Shown piece after piece: positions 7,790 to 15,463 of a DNA stretch of 64,000 nucleotides. The position numbers and the translations under genes are program-made. How positions within the stretch are numbered: position 1 is the stretch's first letter; each line of letters opens with the position of its first letter. Where the stretch lies: assembly GCA_964609965.1 (NCBI GenBank), contig CAZSTS010000008.1, forward strand, positions 1 through 64,000, in the 5' to 3' direction. The notes below the pieces were generated by a model. The model had not been told where the DNA came from. It saw only the letters and a program-made list of their open reading frames with translations, and searched no databases. The DNA comes from JAHJDR01 sp964609965 (GTDB taxonomy: Bacteria; UBA10199; JADGCS01).

Positions 7790-9926
7790 TAAAATGTTAC
7801 TATCGCGCATTATGAAAGATGTTTTAAAACATTTTCAGCTCAAGTACCCACTTTTCTACAAGCTTGTCGTATTTCAATTCATGGCTATAATTCTTGGTTC
7901 TGCTGTTCTCTTTTTTACCTATATGTATATCTCGGATCGTTATGTTACAACGGCTATTGAACACGAAAAAGAGCATGTTGTGCCCAAGCTCGAAGCACAG
8001 CAGGAGCAATGGCGAACATGGAAATACATGTCATTGAACGATGCTTTGCAGCCTTCACTTAAAAAGTTTAAAGAGAGTTTTCTGTTAGAGTCACTTGATG
8101 TTATCAGTGTGAATAAGGTGCCAAAAGAACTCACGGATTACGATATTATTATTCCTCAAGCGACTGATCCTGTTATCAGCTATGTTGTGCATGCAAAAGT
8201 TTCTAAATCTCATCTTGGCTATATTGAAAAAATGAGACTGTTATTGATTTTTGTTGTGACTGCGATTCTTATAGTCTTTGTTGTAAACTGTATTGTGACA
8301 GCAAGATTTTTATTTAGGTGGTACTACAGACCCATAGGGCAACTAAATGAAGCCATTACAGACATGAATGCTTCAGGAAACCTTGCTGTGGATAAAATCA
8401 GCGCTCCTGGTGAAATAGGTTTGTTTGTAAATCATTTCAAACAGATGACACACTCTATTCGCGGTTATGAACGAATGGGAGCGGTGGCTAAAATCGCTTC
8501 TCAAATTGTTTGCGTGCTTCGTCCTTATATAGAAGATCTTAAAAATGCTTTAACAAAAAAATATGAGATGACGCCTGATAATCTTGATAAGATGAAAAAA
8601 GCTACAAAAGGGATCGAAAATATCATTGATGATCTTCATGAAAGAAACCGGCGCGTTCATGATTCACTAGAAAGCATCGATGATGAAGAGCTCAAAACAA
8701 ATGGAAGTCACGGCGAAGAGTTTTCTAAGCAACTTTTATTTAGTGTCATTGATTCACTTGTTTCAGAAAAACGAATGCAATACAACGCACTGTCCAATCT
8801 AAAAATCGACATGGTTTCTGACAAAGGTTCATATGGCATGTTTGTTAAAATTAAGGTTTTGGTTTTAAGAAAAATCTTATCGAATATTATCGATGTGTTT
8901 GCAGAGAGCATGAATCAGCGAGAAAATATTATCGTTAAACTTGATGGCTGTTTTAAAACAGCTCGTCTCACAATTAGTGATGATATCACAGCTGATGTTG
9001 ATGATGAACTCTTTTCTCAGCGAGAGCCCGAAGATAGTGAACTCATTGAGTTTGACAAAGAATCTGTTTTTGAAAAAGCGAGACATGTTCTTAGATCTTG
9101 GAGTGGGGATGTTGTTATCAAAACTGCTGAAAACCGAGGGACAATGATTTCATTAACTCTGCCTCGGCAACATCATGAGAAATGGCTTTTATCAAACCTA
9201 GAGTTAGAGCCAGATTCTCTCATAGTTATTTTACATGATGATAAATCCATTCACCGTGTTTGGGATAATAGCTTGGTTGCAGCAGGTCTAAAACAAAAAA
9301 ATGTTTTGCATTTTTATAGTCCTCAAGAATTTGAAAAATGGTTTAAAGAGGAGCGTCAACATCAGCAGTTAAGATCAGGGCTCGATACTTTGCTAGTAGC
9401 CTATCAATTTATTGATTCAAAAAAGAACGGGTTAGATCTCATCGAAGAATATAAGTTAAAAAGTCGCTCCATCATAGTGACCAGTCAATTTAAAAGACCT
9501 AGATTACGTAAACATTGTGCTGGGCTAGGGATCAAAATATTGCCAAAAAGCCTTGTGAATGTGGTTCCTATTCTTGTTACTAAAATGGTTGAAAAGCCAG
9601 ACTGTATTCTTATTGCCGAAGACGAGCGTGTACAAGTTTATTGGCGCATGGAAGCAAGGCTTAAAGGAAAGGACATCCTCACTTTTGACGGGCCCGAGGA
9701 TTTTTTTCAACATAAACAAAACTATAACCGAAACATTCCCATCTATGTGACAGCTACGTTATCTGGTGGTATTAAAGGGGCTGATTTTAGTCATCAATTG
9801 ACTAAAGTTGGTTTTCAAAACGTCTACATTGCTACGGGGAGCAGGAAAAAGGAATTTCAATCCATGCCTTGGATCAAAGGCGTTGTAGATAAAAACCCGC
9901 CGTGGGCTGTGTCGAGTGATGAGTAA
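7785..9926 (+). CDS. Degenerate membrane histidine kinase-like protein with two receiver-like domains
   Basis: 713 aa from a GTG; an ATG at 7794 is an equally good start and neither has a strong ribosome binding site. TM helix 1 is at about 25-49 and an extracytoplasmic region at 50-150. TM helix 2 is at 151-175 and a HAMP-like linker at about 176-228. The following helix, MGAVAKIASQIVCVLRPYIEDL, parallels the phospho-acceptor box of kinases reading AHDIRSPL, but the His is absent. The ATPase part is also weak: LSNIIDVFAES replaces the N-box, though a late GTMISLTLP glycine box remains. Two C-terminal receiver-like folds (from about 488 and 605) lack the normal phospho-Asp. It is probably a pseudo-kinase or scaffold. 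It lies 150 bases upstream of sctV, so it may control secretion genes. Confidence 0.7.
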   Translation: MSKMLLSRIMKDVLKHFQLKYPLFYKLVVFQFMAIILGSAVLFFTYMYISDRYVTTAIEHEKEHVVPKLEAQQEQWRTWKYMSLNDALQPSLKKFKESFLLESLDVISVNKVPKELTDYDIIIPQATDPVISYVVHAKVSKSHLGYIEKMRLLLIFVVTAILIVFVVNCIVTARFLFRWYYRPIGQLNEAITDMNASGNLAVDKISAPGEIGLFVNHFKQMTHSIRGYERMGAVAKIASQIVCVLRPYIEDLKNALTKKYEMTPDNLDKMKKATKGIENIIDDLHERNRRVHDSLESIDDEELKTNGSHGEEFSKQLLFSVIDSLVSEKRMQYNALSNLKIDMVSDKGSYGMFVKIKVLVLRKILSNIIDVFAESMNQRENIIVKLDGCFKTARLTISDDITADVDDELFSQREPEDSELIEFDKESVFEKARHVLRSWSGDVVIKTAENRGTMISLTLPRQHHEKWLLSNLELEPDSLIVILHDDKSIHRVWDNSLVAAGLKQKNVLHFYSPQEFEKWFKEERQHQQLRSGLDTLLVAYQFIDSKKNGLDLIEEYKLKSRSIIVTSQFKRPRLRKHCAGLGIKILPKSLVNVVPILVTKMVEKPDCILIAEDERVQVYWRMEARLKGKDILTFDGPEDFFQHKQNYNRNIPIYVTATLSGGIKGADFSHQLTKVGFQNVYIATGSRKKEFQSMPWIKGVVDKNPPWAVSSDE

Positions 9927-9975
9927 TGAGTGATGAGAAGAGATGTCTAGTGTCTGGCGTTTAGAGTCTAGCGGA
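9917..9975. repeat. Short-word degenerate repeats at gene end
   Basis: A string of gagtgatgag/gtaatgagtgatgag words followed by tctagtgtctggcg and tagagtctagcgg. It overlaps the final codons of the sensor-like gene. The same gtgatga word is tandemly repeated at 25308-25337. Confidence 0.6.
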
Positions 9976-9980
9976 AACTC

Positions 9981-10056
9981 TCCAATCCCATTCCAATCCC
10001 ATTCCAGTCCCATTCCAGTCCCAAAAATGAGACTCTGGGATTTTTTTTGGGACTCT
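9981..10056. repeat. GGGACT/AGTCCC repeat, copy 1
   Basis: Four tandem variants of attccaatccc/attccagtccc, then gtcccaaaaatgagactc and gggattttttttgggactc, forming a partial hairpin. Related copies lie at 12911-12964 and 56251-56300. Confidence 0.7.
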
Positions 10057-10103
10057 CAACAAATAATTTCATGATTATCATTTGGTTTTTCTGTTTCAAC
10101 ACA

Positions 10104-10120
10104 TTGGCATGGTCTTTGCT
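10104..10120 (+). promoter_or_regulatory. Sigma-54-type -24/-12 promoter element
   Basis: ttggcatggtctttgct: GG at 10106-10107 and GC at 10118-10119, exactly ten bases apart, with a TGGCA...TTGC core close to the sigma-54 consensus. Near-identical elements occur at 31390 and 56381. Predicted start of transcription is about 10130, which falls on the start codon of sctV. Confidence 0.5.
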
Positions 10121-10126
10121 ATATCA

Positions 10127-12115
10127 ATGAGCATGCAAGTAGAGAAAGCAAATTCCATCGAAAATAATATAGTAGGTTTTTTTTCAAGGTATGGTCAAAT
10201 CGCTCTCATCAGCCTCATTATGGTGGTTGTTGGGCTTATGATCATGCCTATGGAACCCTCTCTTCTCGATATTCTCCTGGCGCTCAATATCACAGGGGCT
10301 CTTCTTGTACTCATGATGGCTATATCCATCACACACCCCATGAAGTTAGCGAGTTTTCCTTCGCTCTTGCTTCTTTGTACTTTATTTAGATTAGGGCTGA
10401 ATATCAGCTCGACCAGACTCATTCTTTCAAGGGGTGATGCAGGTGAGATCATCAGAACATTTGGGCATTTTGTCACGAGTGGAAATCTCATCGTAGGGAT
10501 TATTATTTTTCTCGTGCTGATGATTGTTCAATTCATTGTTGTGTCAAAGGGCGCTGAACGTGTGGCAGAAGTGGCAGCAAGATTTACGCTCGATGCTTTG
10601 CCTGGCAAACAAATGAGTATCGATGCTGATTTGCGCGCTGGTATGATTTCGAGTGAAGAAGCAGCTTTGAGAAGAAATGGTCTTATCAAAGAATCAAAGC
10701 TCTATGGTTCAATGGATGGGGCTATGAAGTTTGTTAAAGGTGATGCGATCGCTGGTTTTGTGATCACCTTTATCAATATCGTGGCAGGACTCATTATGGG
10801 AGTGTTTCAACGAGGTCTTTCTATCGATGTCGCTGCTAAACAATACACGATTCTTACGGTAGGTGATGGTTTGGTGAGTCAGATTCCAGCTCTTTTAGTT
10901 TCGATCGCTGCGGGTTTTATTGTGACAAGAGTGGCTGATGATAAAAACAATCAATCTCTAGGAAACGAGATTGGGCAGCAAGTTTTTGTGCAACCATTTA
11001 CAGTGCTCATCGTGTCTGTGATGTCATTATTTCTTGGGTTTGTTCCAGGGTTTCCTTTTATCCTATTTCTATTCATCGCGATTTCATTGGCTGTGTTGGC
11101 GTTTGTGATTATTTGGCAAAAAAAACAGTATTATCTTCAAAGGGACTCTGTAGAGAGTTATTTGTTGGATACGGATTATGAAGGGTGTGAACTTGGTTAT
11201 GCAAGGCCGCTTTTATTGGAACTCAGTCAAAAACTATATGCAGAGTTTCTTAGAGATGAAAGTTGGCGGGCTTGTTTTAATGATCTATTTCCAAAGATAC
11301 AGACAAAAATATCGCAGCGACTTGGAGTGTCTATTCCAGATCTCAGAATCACAGTTAACAGTGATCTAAATTCTAATCGTTACGATATAAAAATATACGA
11401 AATTCCGGTCGAAGAGGGTTTTTTGTCGATTGAGAGCTGTCTTGTAAGGGATGAGGACTTAGGCCTTGAAGAAATCTTACTGAAGCATTTGGCAAAGATC
11501 ATTATCAAGCACGCAAGTGAGTTTATAGGTATACAAGAAGTCAAAGATATTCTCACCAATGTCGAAAACCATCATCCTGAATTGGTGAGAGAGGTTGTGC
11601 CACGCTTGGTCACGGTTCAGAAGTTTACGGACATTATAAAACGCCTTGTTGAAGAGGGTGTGTCAGTGAAAGATTTTCGAATCATTTTAGAAACTTTGAC
11701 TGTTGTGCATCCTGAAGACAAGAGTACTGTTGATCTTACAGAGCTTGTGAGAATAGGGCTTAAACGGCAAATCACTTATAAGCATACAGGGAACAGTGGC
11801 AGGCTAGATTGTTTTGGATTGGATCCTGAGATTGAGGATGAAGTTTGTCAAGGCATCAAAAAAAGTGGTCAGGATTATTATCTTACACTTCCTCCTGAAA
11901 AACTAGAGTCAATTAAAGAGGCTGTTTCTCTCACATACCAAAATCATCAAACCATACCTCGAAGAACAGTGCTACTCACTCAGCCAGAAGTGAGAAGGTA
12001 TGTTCGCAAAATCATCGAAACAGAAATGCCTGATGTTTCAGTTCTCTCCTATCAGGAACTAGAACCTCATGTGGTGATAGAGCAGAGAGATACGATTAGT
12101 TGGGGGATGGCTTAG
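10127..12115 (+). CDS. sctV: Type III secretion export-gate protein SctV (FHIPEP family)
   Basis: About 662 aa from the ATG at 10127; an upstream TTG at 10082 is less likely because it precedes the sigma-54-like element. The N-terminal half holds about eight TM helices and the FHIPEP signature region (KGAERVAEVAARFTLDALPG, ADLRAGMISSEEA, GAMKFVKGDAIAG, GDGLVSQIPALL). The C-terminal half is the cytoplasmic ring domain ending in VVLSYQEL-like LSYQELEPHVVIEQ. The segment SSTRLIL-x2-GDAGEII-x2-FG matches SctV/LcrD (virulence-type) rather than flagellar FlhA. It forms the nonameric gate that receives substrates. No other apparatus gene lies in the window; the cassette at 13.0-15.4 kb may supply substrates. 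Frame intact. Confidence 0.88.
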   Translation: MSMQVEKANSIENNIVGFFSRYGQIALISLIMVVVGLMIMPMEPSLLDILLALNITGALLVLMMAISITHPMKLASFPSLLLLCTLFRLGLNISSTRLILSRGDAGEIIRTFGHFVTSGNLIVGIIIFLVLMIVQFIVVSKGAERVAEVAARFTLDALPGKQMSIDADLRAGMISSEEAALRRNGLIKESKLYGSMDGAMKFVKGDAIAGFVITFINIVAGLIMGVFQRGLSIDVAAKQYTILTVGDGLVSQIPALLVSIAAGFIVTRVADDKNNQSLGNEIGQQVFVQPFTVLIVSVMSLFLGFVPGFPFILFLFIAISLAVLAFVIIWQKKQYYLQRDSVESYLLDTDYEGCELGYARPLLLELSQKLYAEFLRDESWRACFNDLFPKIQTKISQRLGVSIPDLRITVNSDLNSNRYDIKIYEIPVEEGFLSIESCLVRDEDLGLEEILLKHLAKIIIKHASEFIGIQEVKDILTNVENHHPELVREVVPRLVTVQKFTDIIKRLVEEGVSVKDFRIILETLTVVHPEDKSTVDLTELVRIGLKRQITYKHTGNSGRLDCFGLDPEIEDEVCQGIKKSGQDYYLTLPPEKLESIKEAVSLTYQNHQTIPRRTVLLTQPEVRRYVRKIIETEMPDVSVLSYQELEPHVVIEQRDTISWGMA

Positions 12116-12162
12116 GCTTAATCATAGCAGTTGATAAAATATAGGATATATACTATAATATT

Positions 12163-12420
12163 ATGTGGACAATCATTGTATCTAAAAAAGCCAATAAGCA
12201 ATTAGGCAAACTTCCGAATGATATTCAGGAGTTGGTGTTGAAGGCGTTATTAGGCTTAAAAAAGGACGGTCCCAGACCAAAAGGCTGGGATGTAAAAAAG
12301 TTGTTTGGCGACCAGTATCGACTCAGGTTAAATTATCGATACAGAATGAAGTATAAAATACAAAAGCAAAGATTACTTATCGTAGTGATCTATTTGGGTC
12401 ATCGGAAGGACGCCTATTAA
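12163..12420 (+). CDS. RelE/ParE-family toxin
   Basis: 85 aa, the usual size for a RelE-type toxin of a type II system. The pattern MWTIIVSKKANKQLGKLP, then GLKKDGPRPKGWDVKKLFG, then YRLRLNYRYRMKYKI and a final VIYLGHRKDAY is characteristic. The basic C-terminal His-Arg-Lys and Tyr residues match the family's catalytic cluster. Family members cut mRNA in the ribosome or act on gyrase; which applies here cannot be told. It lies 9 bases before an XRE-type antitoxin gene, the toxin-first order seen in HigBA-like pairs. AT-rich near-palindromic sequence at 12135-12160 may be the operator. Confidence 0.88.
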   Translation: MWTIIVSKKANKQLGKLPNDIQELVLKALLGLKKDGPRPKGWDVKKLFGDQYRLRLNYRYRMKYKIQKQRLLIVVIYLGHRKDAY

Positions 12421-12429
12421 GGAGTATTT

Positions 12430-12795
12430 ATGCCAAGGGATATAGTTTTGGAGTATGATTTTGCCACATTTAAGATAAAGCCCAAATCTTCTTTTTCTAG
12501 ATCTTTTATTATCCTATTAAAAAAGTTTTTGGATAAGTATGACAGAAGTAGATTTATTGATGGTGATGAAGTTATCAATAAATTAAAAAAACAAATCAAA
12601 GACCATAACTCAATTGGTTTTAACATTCGAGTGTATCGCAATCGTCTCGATATGACACAAGAGGAGCTAGCTAAAAAAACAAAAATGGCGCAGGGGGATG
12701 TTTCTAAATTTGAGAATAATAAGCTGGTGCCTGGGGTGAGGGTTGCCAAAAAACTCGCAAAAGTACTTAAATGCGATTATCATGAGTTTCTTTAA
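12430..12795 (+). CDS. XRE-family antitoxin
   Basis: 121 aa. Residues 1-60 are a variable region likely to bind the toxin. Residues 62-117 are a helix-turn-helix of the XRE type (IRVYRNRLDMTQEELAKKTK, then MAQGDVSKFENNKLVPGV, AKKLAKVLKCD). AAGGAG precedes the ATG at good spacing. Being directly downstream of the RelE-like gene, it should neutralise that toxin and repress the operon. Confidence 0.88.
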   Translation: MPRDIVLEYDFATFKIKPKSSFSRSFIILLKKFLDKYDRSRFIDGDEVINKLKKQIKDHNSIGFNIRVYRNRLDMTQEELAKKTKMAQGDVSKFENNKLVPGVRVAKKLAKVLKCDYHEFL

Positions 12796-12910
12796 TAAAT
12801 CCATTTGTAATTATTTCATCAATTCTAGCAAAGTTCATGCCAACAAATTCAAAAGGTGACGGTCACTTTTTCGAGAAAATACCCGTTTTAGATTCTAATC
12901 GATTTCATTT

Positions 12911-12964
12911 TAAGTCCCACATGAGTCCCAAAAATGGGACTGGGACTGAGATTGGGACTGGGAT
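12911..12964. repeat. GGGACT/AGTCCC repeat, copy 2
   Basis: Reverse complement is nearly identical over about 45 bases to the copy at 56251-56300. Contains the hairpin agtcccaaaaatgggact. Lies between the toxin-antitoxin pair and the four-gene cassette. Confidence 0.75.
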
Positions 12965-13020
12965 ATTTAGGCAAGAAGACCTACCTTATTAAAATCATTA
13001 ACAAATAAAATTTCTGCTCA

Positions 13021-13038
13021 TTGGCACGAAGATTGAAA
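13021..13038 (+). promoter_or_regulatory. Degenerate sigma-54-like element
   Basis: ttggcacgaagattgaa has a perfect TTGGCACG -24 half and TTG in the -12 half, but GA replaces the invariant GC. It lies 12 bases before the ATG of the next gene, the same tight geometry as at sctV. Confidence 0.3.
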
Positions 13039-13049
13039 TACAAATAGTC

Positions 13050-13337
13050 ATGAGACAGAAAAACACCCATCAAGACGAACGAATCAATCATCTTCTTAAA
13101 GAATATAAAAAAGAACAAGAGGCATTCGAAAATCATTGGCTCTGGAAAGAGCTCAAAACAACACCAAAAGACTTCTTTGCTAAGGTGAATGAACATGTGG
13201 CCAAATCCGGCATTGATCGTGATCTTTGGGAAACCAAACTCAAAGAAGCTAAAAAGGTTATTGAGACACGCGTCAGAGAACAAAAGGGTGAATACAATAA
13301 AGTTAATTTTAAAAACATCAAAGGCCTGAGGGTCTAG
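13050..13337 (+). CDS. Hypothetical charged helical protein (first gene of T3SS-like cassette)
   Basis: 95 aa, predicted almost wholly helical and very rich in Lys and Glu (KEYKKEQEAFENHW, KLKEAKKVIETRVREQKGEY). No membrane segment and no recognised family. There is no ribosome binding site before the ATG, which sits directly after a sigma-54-like element, so the message could be leaderless. It starts a run of four same-strand genes with gaps of 14, 12 and 3 bases, suggesting one operon. Small charged proteins at this place in secretion operons are often chaperones or needle-type subunits, but this is inference. Confidence 0.6.
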   Translation: MRQKNTHQDERINHLLKEYKKEQEAFENHWLWKELKTTPKDFFAKVNEHVAKSGIDRDLWETKLKEAKKVIETRVREQKGEYNKVNFKNIKGLRV

Positions 13338-13351
13338 AAAGTGAGAATATT

Positions 13352-13951
13352 ATGACAGATGTAAACATAAATGAAGTTCAGTCTCAAAGTGTTGGTAGCG
13401 CAGCAGATGATATAGCCAATGGTGGAGATTCTCTAAGCCAGGTGGAGTTCTTTATTGCTTCAGACTATCTTTCTGGACTGGATTCCCAGATAGCCTTGTA
13501 TAAAGATGAGCTTGAAAATAGTGAGTTAGCAAAATCAGAGTATATGACAAATGAAGCATTGATCAGTGGTTTTCTTTCTAAGACAGAAATCGAAACAGAT
13601 TCAGGAGAAGCATGTGTTGAGCTCGATACAGGAGAGGCTAAAGAGCTAGTCGAAATACTAAAATCATTAGGTCAAAAAATGGCTGCTGAGGATTTAGAAG
13701 ATGAGATAAGTGATGTTGAAAACTCTCGTGATAGTGTAGTTGATTCAATTCAGTTCTCGAAAAAAGATTTGGAAGATCTCAAAACCACGTATAGTAACAA
13801 GATCGACGATCTTAATTCTTCGTCCGAACTTAAGATGATTCGGTTTCAGACTCTCACGGATGCCAGAAAACAAGCACTGCTCATGCTCTCCAATATGATC
13901 AGTTCAGACAATTCAACAAAATTAGCTATCATTCAAAACCTTAAAAGTTAA
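13352..13951 (+). CDS. Hypothetical coiled-coil protein, candidate secreted filament/tip protein
   Basis: 199 aa, acidic, with no signal peptide. After a low-complexity Ser/Asn/Asp-rich start (about 1-28) it is helical, with coiled-coil stretches at about 40-75 and 105-160. Its C-terminus (ELKMIRFQTLTDARKQALLM) resembles that of the next gene product (HLSIQLNQLTSQRQTALQGA): both show L-T-x2-R-x2-AL followed by an amphipathic end. Such C-terminal helices are common in extracellular type III proteins. A Ser/Asn-rich unstructured N-terminus would suit a type III signal. Function inferred from context only. Confidence 0.6.
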   Translation: MTDVNINEVQSQSVGSAADDIANGGDSLSQVEFFIASDYLSGLDSQIALYKDELENSELAKSEYMTNEALISGFLSKTEIETDSGEACVELDTGEAKELVEILKSLGQKMAAEDLEDEISDVENSRDSVVDSIQFSKKDLEDLKTTYSNKIDDLNSSSELKMIRFQTLTDARKQALLMLSNMISSDNSTKLAIIQNLKS

Positions 13952-13963
13952 GAAGGAGTGATT

Positions 13964-14719
13964 ATGGAAAGTCTCAATCAAATAATGCTCCCTCATGTCG
14001 AAGATGTGTCTATTGAAATTAACGACCTAAGTGTCGAAGCCGTTATGCTTCAGGTACAAATGCTCATGACTGAAGATTTTGGTAAGCAGCTTTCACGCAT
14101 AGCAGACAAAATCGAGCTCTTGAGCCATGTCAAAAAGGCTTATCGTGAAAATATAAACAAGATTCACGGTTTTATGGCGCAGGGGGCAAACACTTCTCGT
14201 GGTGATGGGCGGATATATTATGAATCCTCTGCCCAGCAGATGTCAGATATTTTCAGTTCATGTGTGAAATATAATTACGATTTGGAAGGCCTCGAATTCG
14301 ATCCTCTCACACAAAAAGATTACATGACGTTCGCGGAAAATGAAGATTACACTGATGCTGGTCAGATGAAAGAATTTTTCGATAAATGTGCTGACCAAGT
14401 TTCAAACGGAGAGATTGCTGACGCTATCGAAACAGCTAAAGATGCGGGCGATGATGACGGGAATTTGCCATATTATTTTGGACATACAAACAATAAATTC
14501 GAAGATGGTTCACCAAAGTTTGCTCTTTTTTCAGCCTCACTTGATTTGATCGTAGAAAAAATAAACAACTTTATGTCAGATATTGAAGAAGAGACTGAAC
14601 ATTTGAGCATTCAACTCAATCAACTTACGTCACAAAGACAAACAGCCCTACAAGGCGCCAATGACCTGATTCGTAAAATGGAAGAGATAACAACAAATAC
14701 TGTCAGTAAAATGGGGTGA
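13964..14719 (+). CDS. Hypothetical coiled-coil protein, candidate tip/translocator component
   Basis: About 251 aa from the ATG at 13964, which has AAGGAG seven bases upstream; the GTG at 13958 overlaps that ribosome binding site. N-terminal helix (about 10-65), central region with Asp/Gly/Asn-rich loops (about 70-185, DAGDDDGNLPYYFG), and a long C-terminal coiled coil (about 195-250). The long terminal coil bracketing a compact middle recalls type III needle-tip proteins, but no motif proves it. The C-terminal helix resembles that of the preceding gene product, suggesting paralogous parts. Confidence 0.6.
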   Translation: MESLNQIMLPHVEDVSIEINDLSVEAVMLQVQMLMTEDFGKQLSRIADKIELLSHVKKAYRENINKIHGFMAQGANTSRGDGRIYYESSAQQMSDIFSSCVKYNYDLEGLEFDPLTQKDYMTFAENEDYTDAGQMKEFFDKCADQVSNGEIADAIETAKDAGDDDGNLPYYFGHTNNKFEDGSPKFALFSASLDLIVEKINNFMSDIEEETEHLSIQLNQLTSQRQTALQGANDLIRKMEEITTNTVSKMG

Positions 14720-14722
14720 TAT

Positions 14723-15442
14723 ATGATTGGAAGCATCATTTATAAAATCCAAGCTCTCACAGCACAAATGAATCTCGTAGATTCTCAGACCAATAAAGCC
14801 TTGCTGGGTAATTATCTCACCCAGACCAAAGAACTTAGACAAGATAAAATAAAAAAAATGGAAGATGGTGTTTATTGCGCAGATGGAAAGAAAAGGCTCG
14901 AGACAAAATCAAAAGAGGTGTCTGTTCAAAAACACATTCAAACAATTAAAAAATGGGTAACCAGTCTCCTCTTTAATCAAAAAAATACAGTCGAGCAGCA
15001 AAAGAGATCTCATGAATTAGTGACAAAAATTCTAAAGGAACTGGATGAGGGCAAGACGAATATTGTCAAAGAAGATTCTGCTTTGAAGATTATCGAAGGG
15101 AAAGGCTCCTCTCACAAAGCTCTCGAAGCCAATGCTTTCGCGCAGCAGGCAGCAGATAGAGATCAAGATCTTTATCAAGGGATACAAGCAGACAAGGCCA
15201 TTCACTCCCTTGATAAACAAAAAAGTTCTCTTGTGAATAAGATCGATGAGATTAATGAGAAATCATTTTTTTCAAAAATATTTAAGGTGATAAGCATTCT
15301 TGTTTCAATTGGGCTTTCTGTCTTAACAATGGGCGCAGGATCTCCGTTAGCTGGTTTTCTTCAAGGGGGTTCAAAATTTATTCAACAGGGACTGCCTAAG
15401 ATTCTCAATATGGTTTTTTCGTGGATGATGAAAAAGATTTGA
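14723..15442 (+). CDS. Putative type III translocator-like protein with C-terminal hydrophobic hairpin
   Basis: 239 aa. Residues 1-185 are polar and helical with coiled-coil potential. From about 188 the basic/aromatic stretch SFFSKIFKVISILVSIGLSV leads into a hydrophobic helix ending in LTMGAG, and a second, weaker hydrophobic segment follows (IQQGLPKILNMVFSWMM). A soluble coiled-coil part followed by one or two hydrophobic helices starting with F-x-x-K-I-F is the layout of pore-forming translocators of the YopB/IpaB class. No signal peptide. GGGGTGAT precedes the ATG. It ends the four-gene cassette 2.6 kb after sctV. An alternative is any membrane-active secreted protein. Confidence 0.6.
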   Translation: MIGSIIYKIQALTAQMNLVDSQTNKALLGNYLTQTKELRQDKIKKMEDGVYCADGKKRLETKSKEVSVQKHIQTIKKWVTSLLFNQKNTVEQQKRSHELVTKILKELDEGKTNIVKEDSALKIIEGKGSSHKALEANAFAQQAADRDQDLYQGIQADKAIHSLDKQKSSLVNKIDEINEKSFFSKIFKVISILVSIGLSVLTMGAGSPLAGFLQGGSKFIQQGLPKILNMVFSWMMKKI

Positions 15443-15463
15443 TCTCTGGGATTGTCTAGATAG

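Noticed and set aside
10127..12115. Reading the FHIPEP-family gene as flagellar FlhA
   Set aside because: The SSTRLIL-x2-GDAGEII-x2-FG segment is of the virulence type, no flagellar gene is near, and the downstream cassette fits secretion better.
12856..12876. ggtgacggtcact palindrome as an operator
   Set aside because: It is far from any start codon (about 190 bases) and occurs once; no partner regulator is implied.
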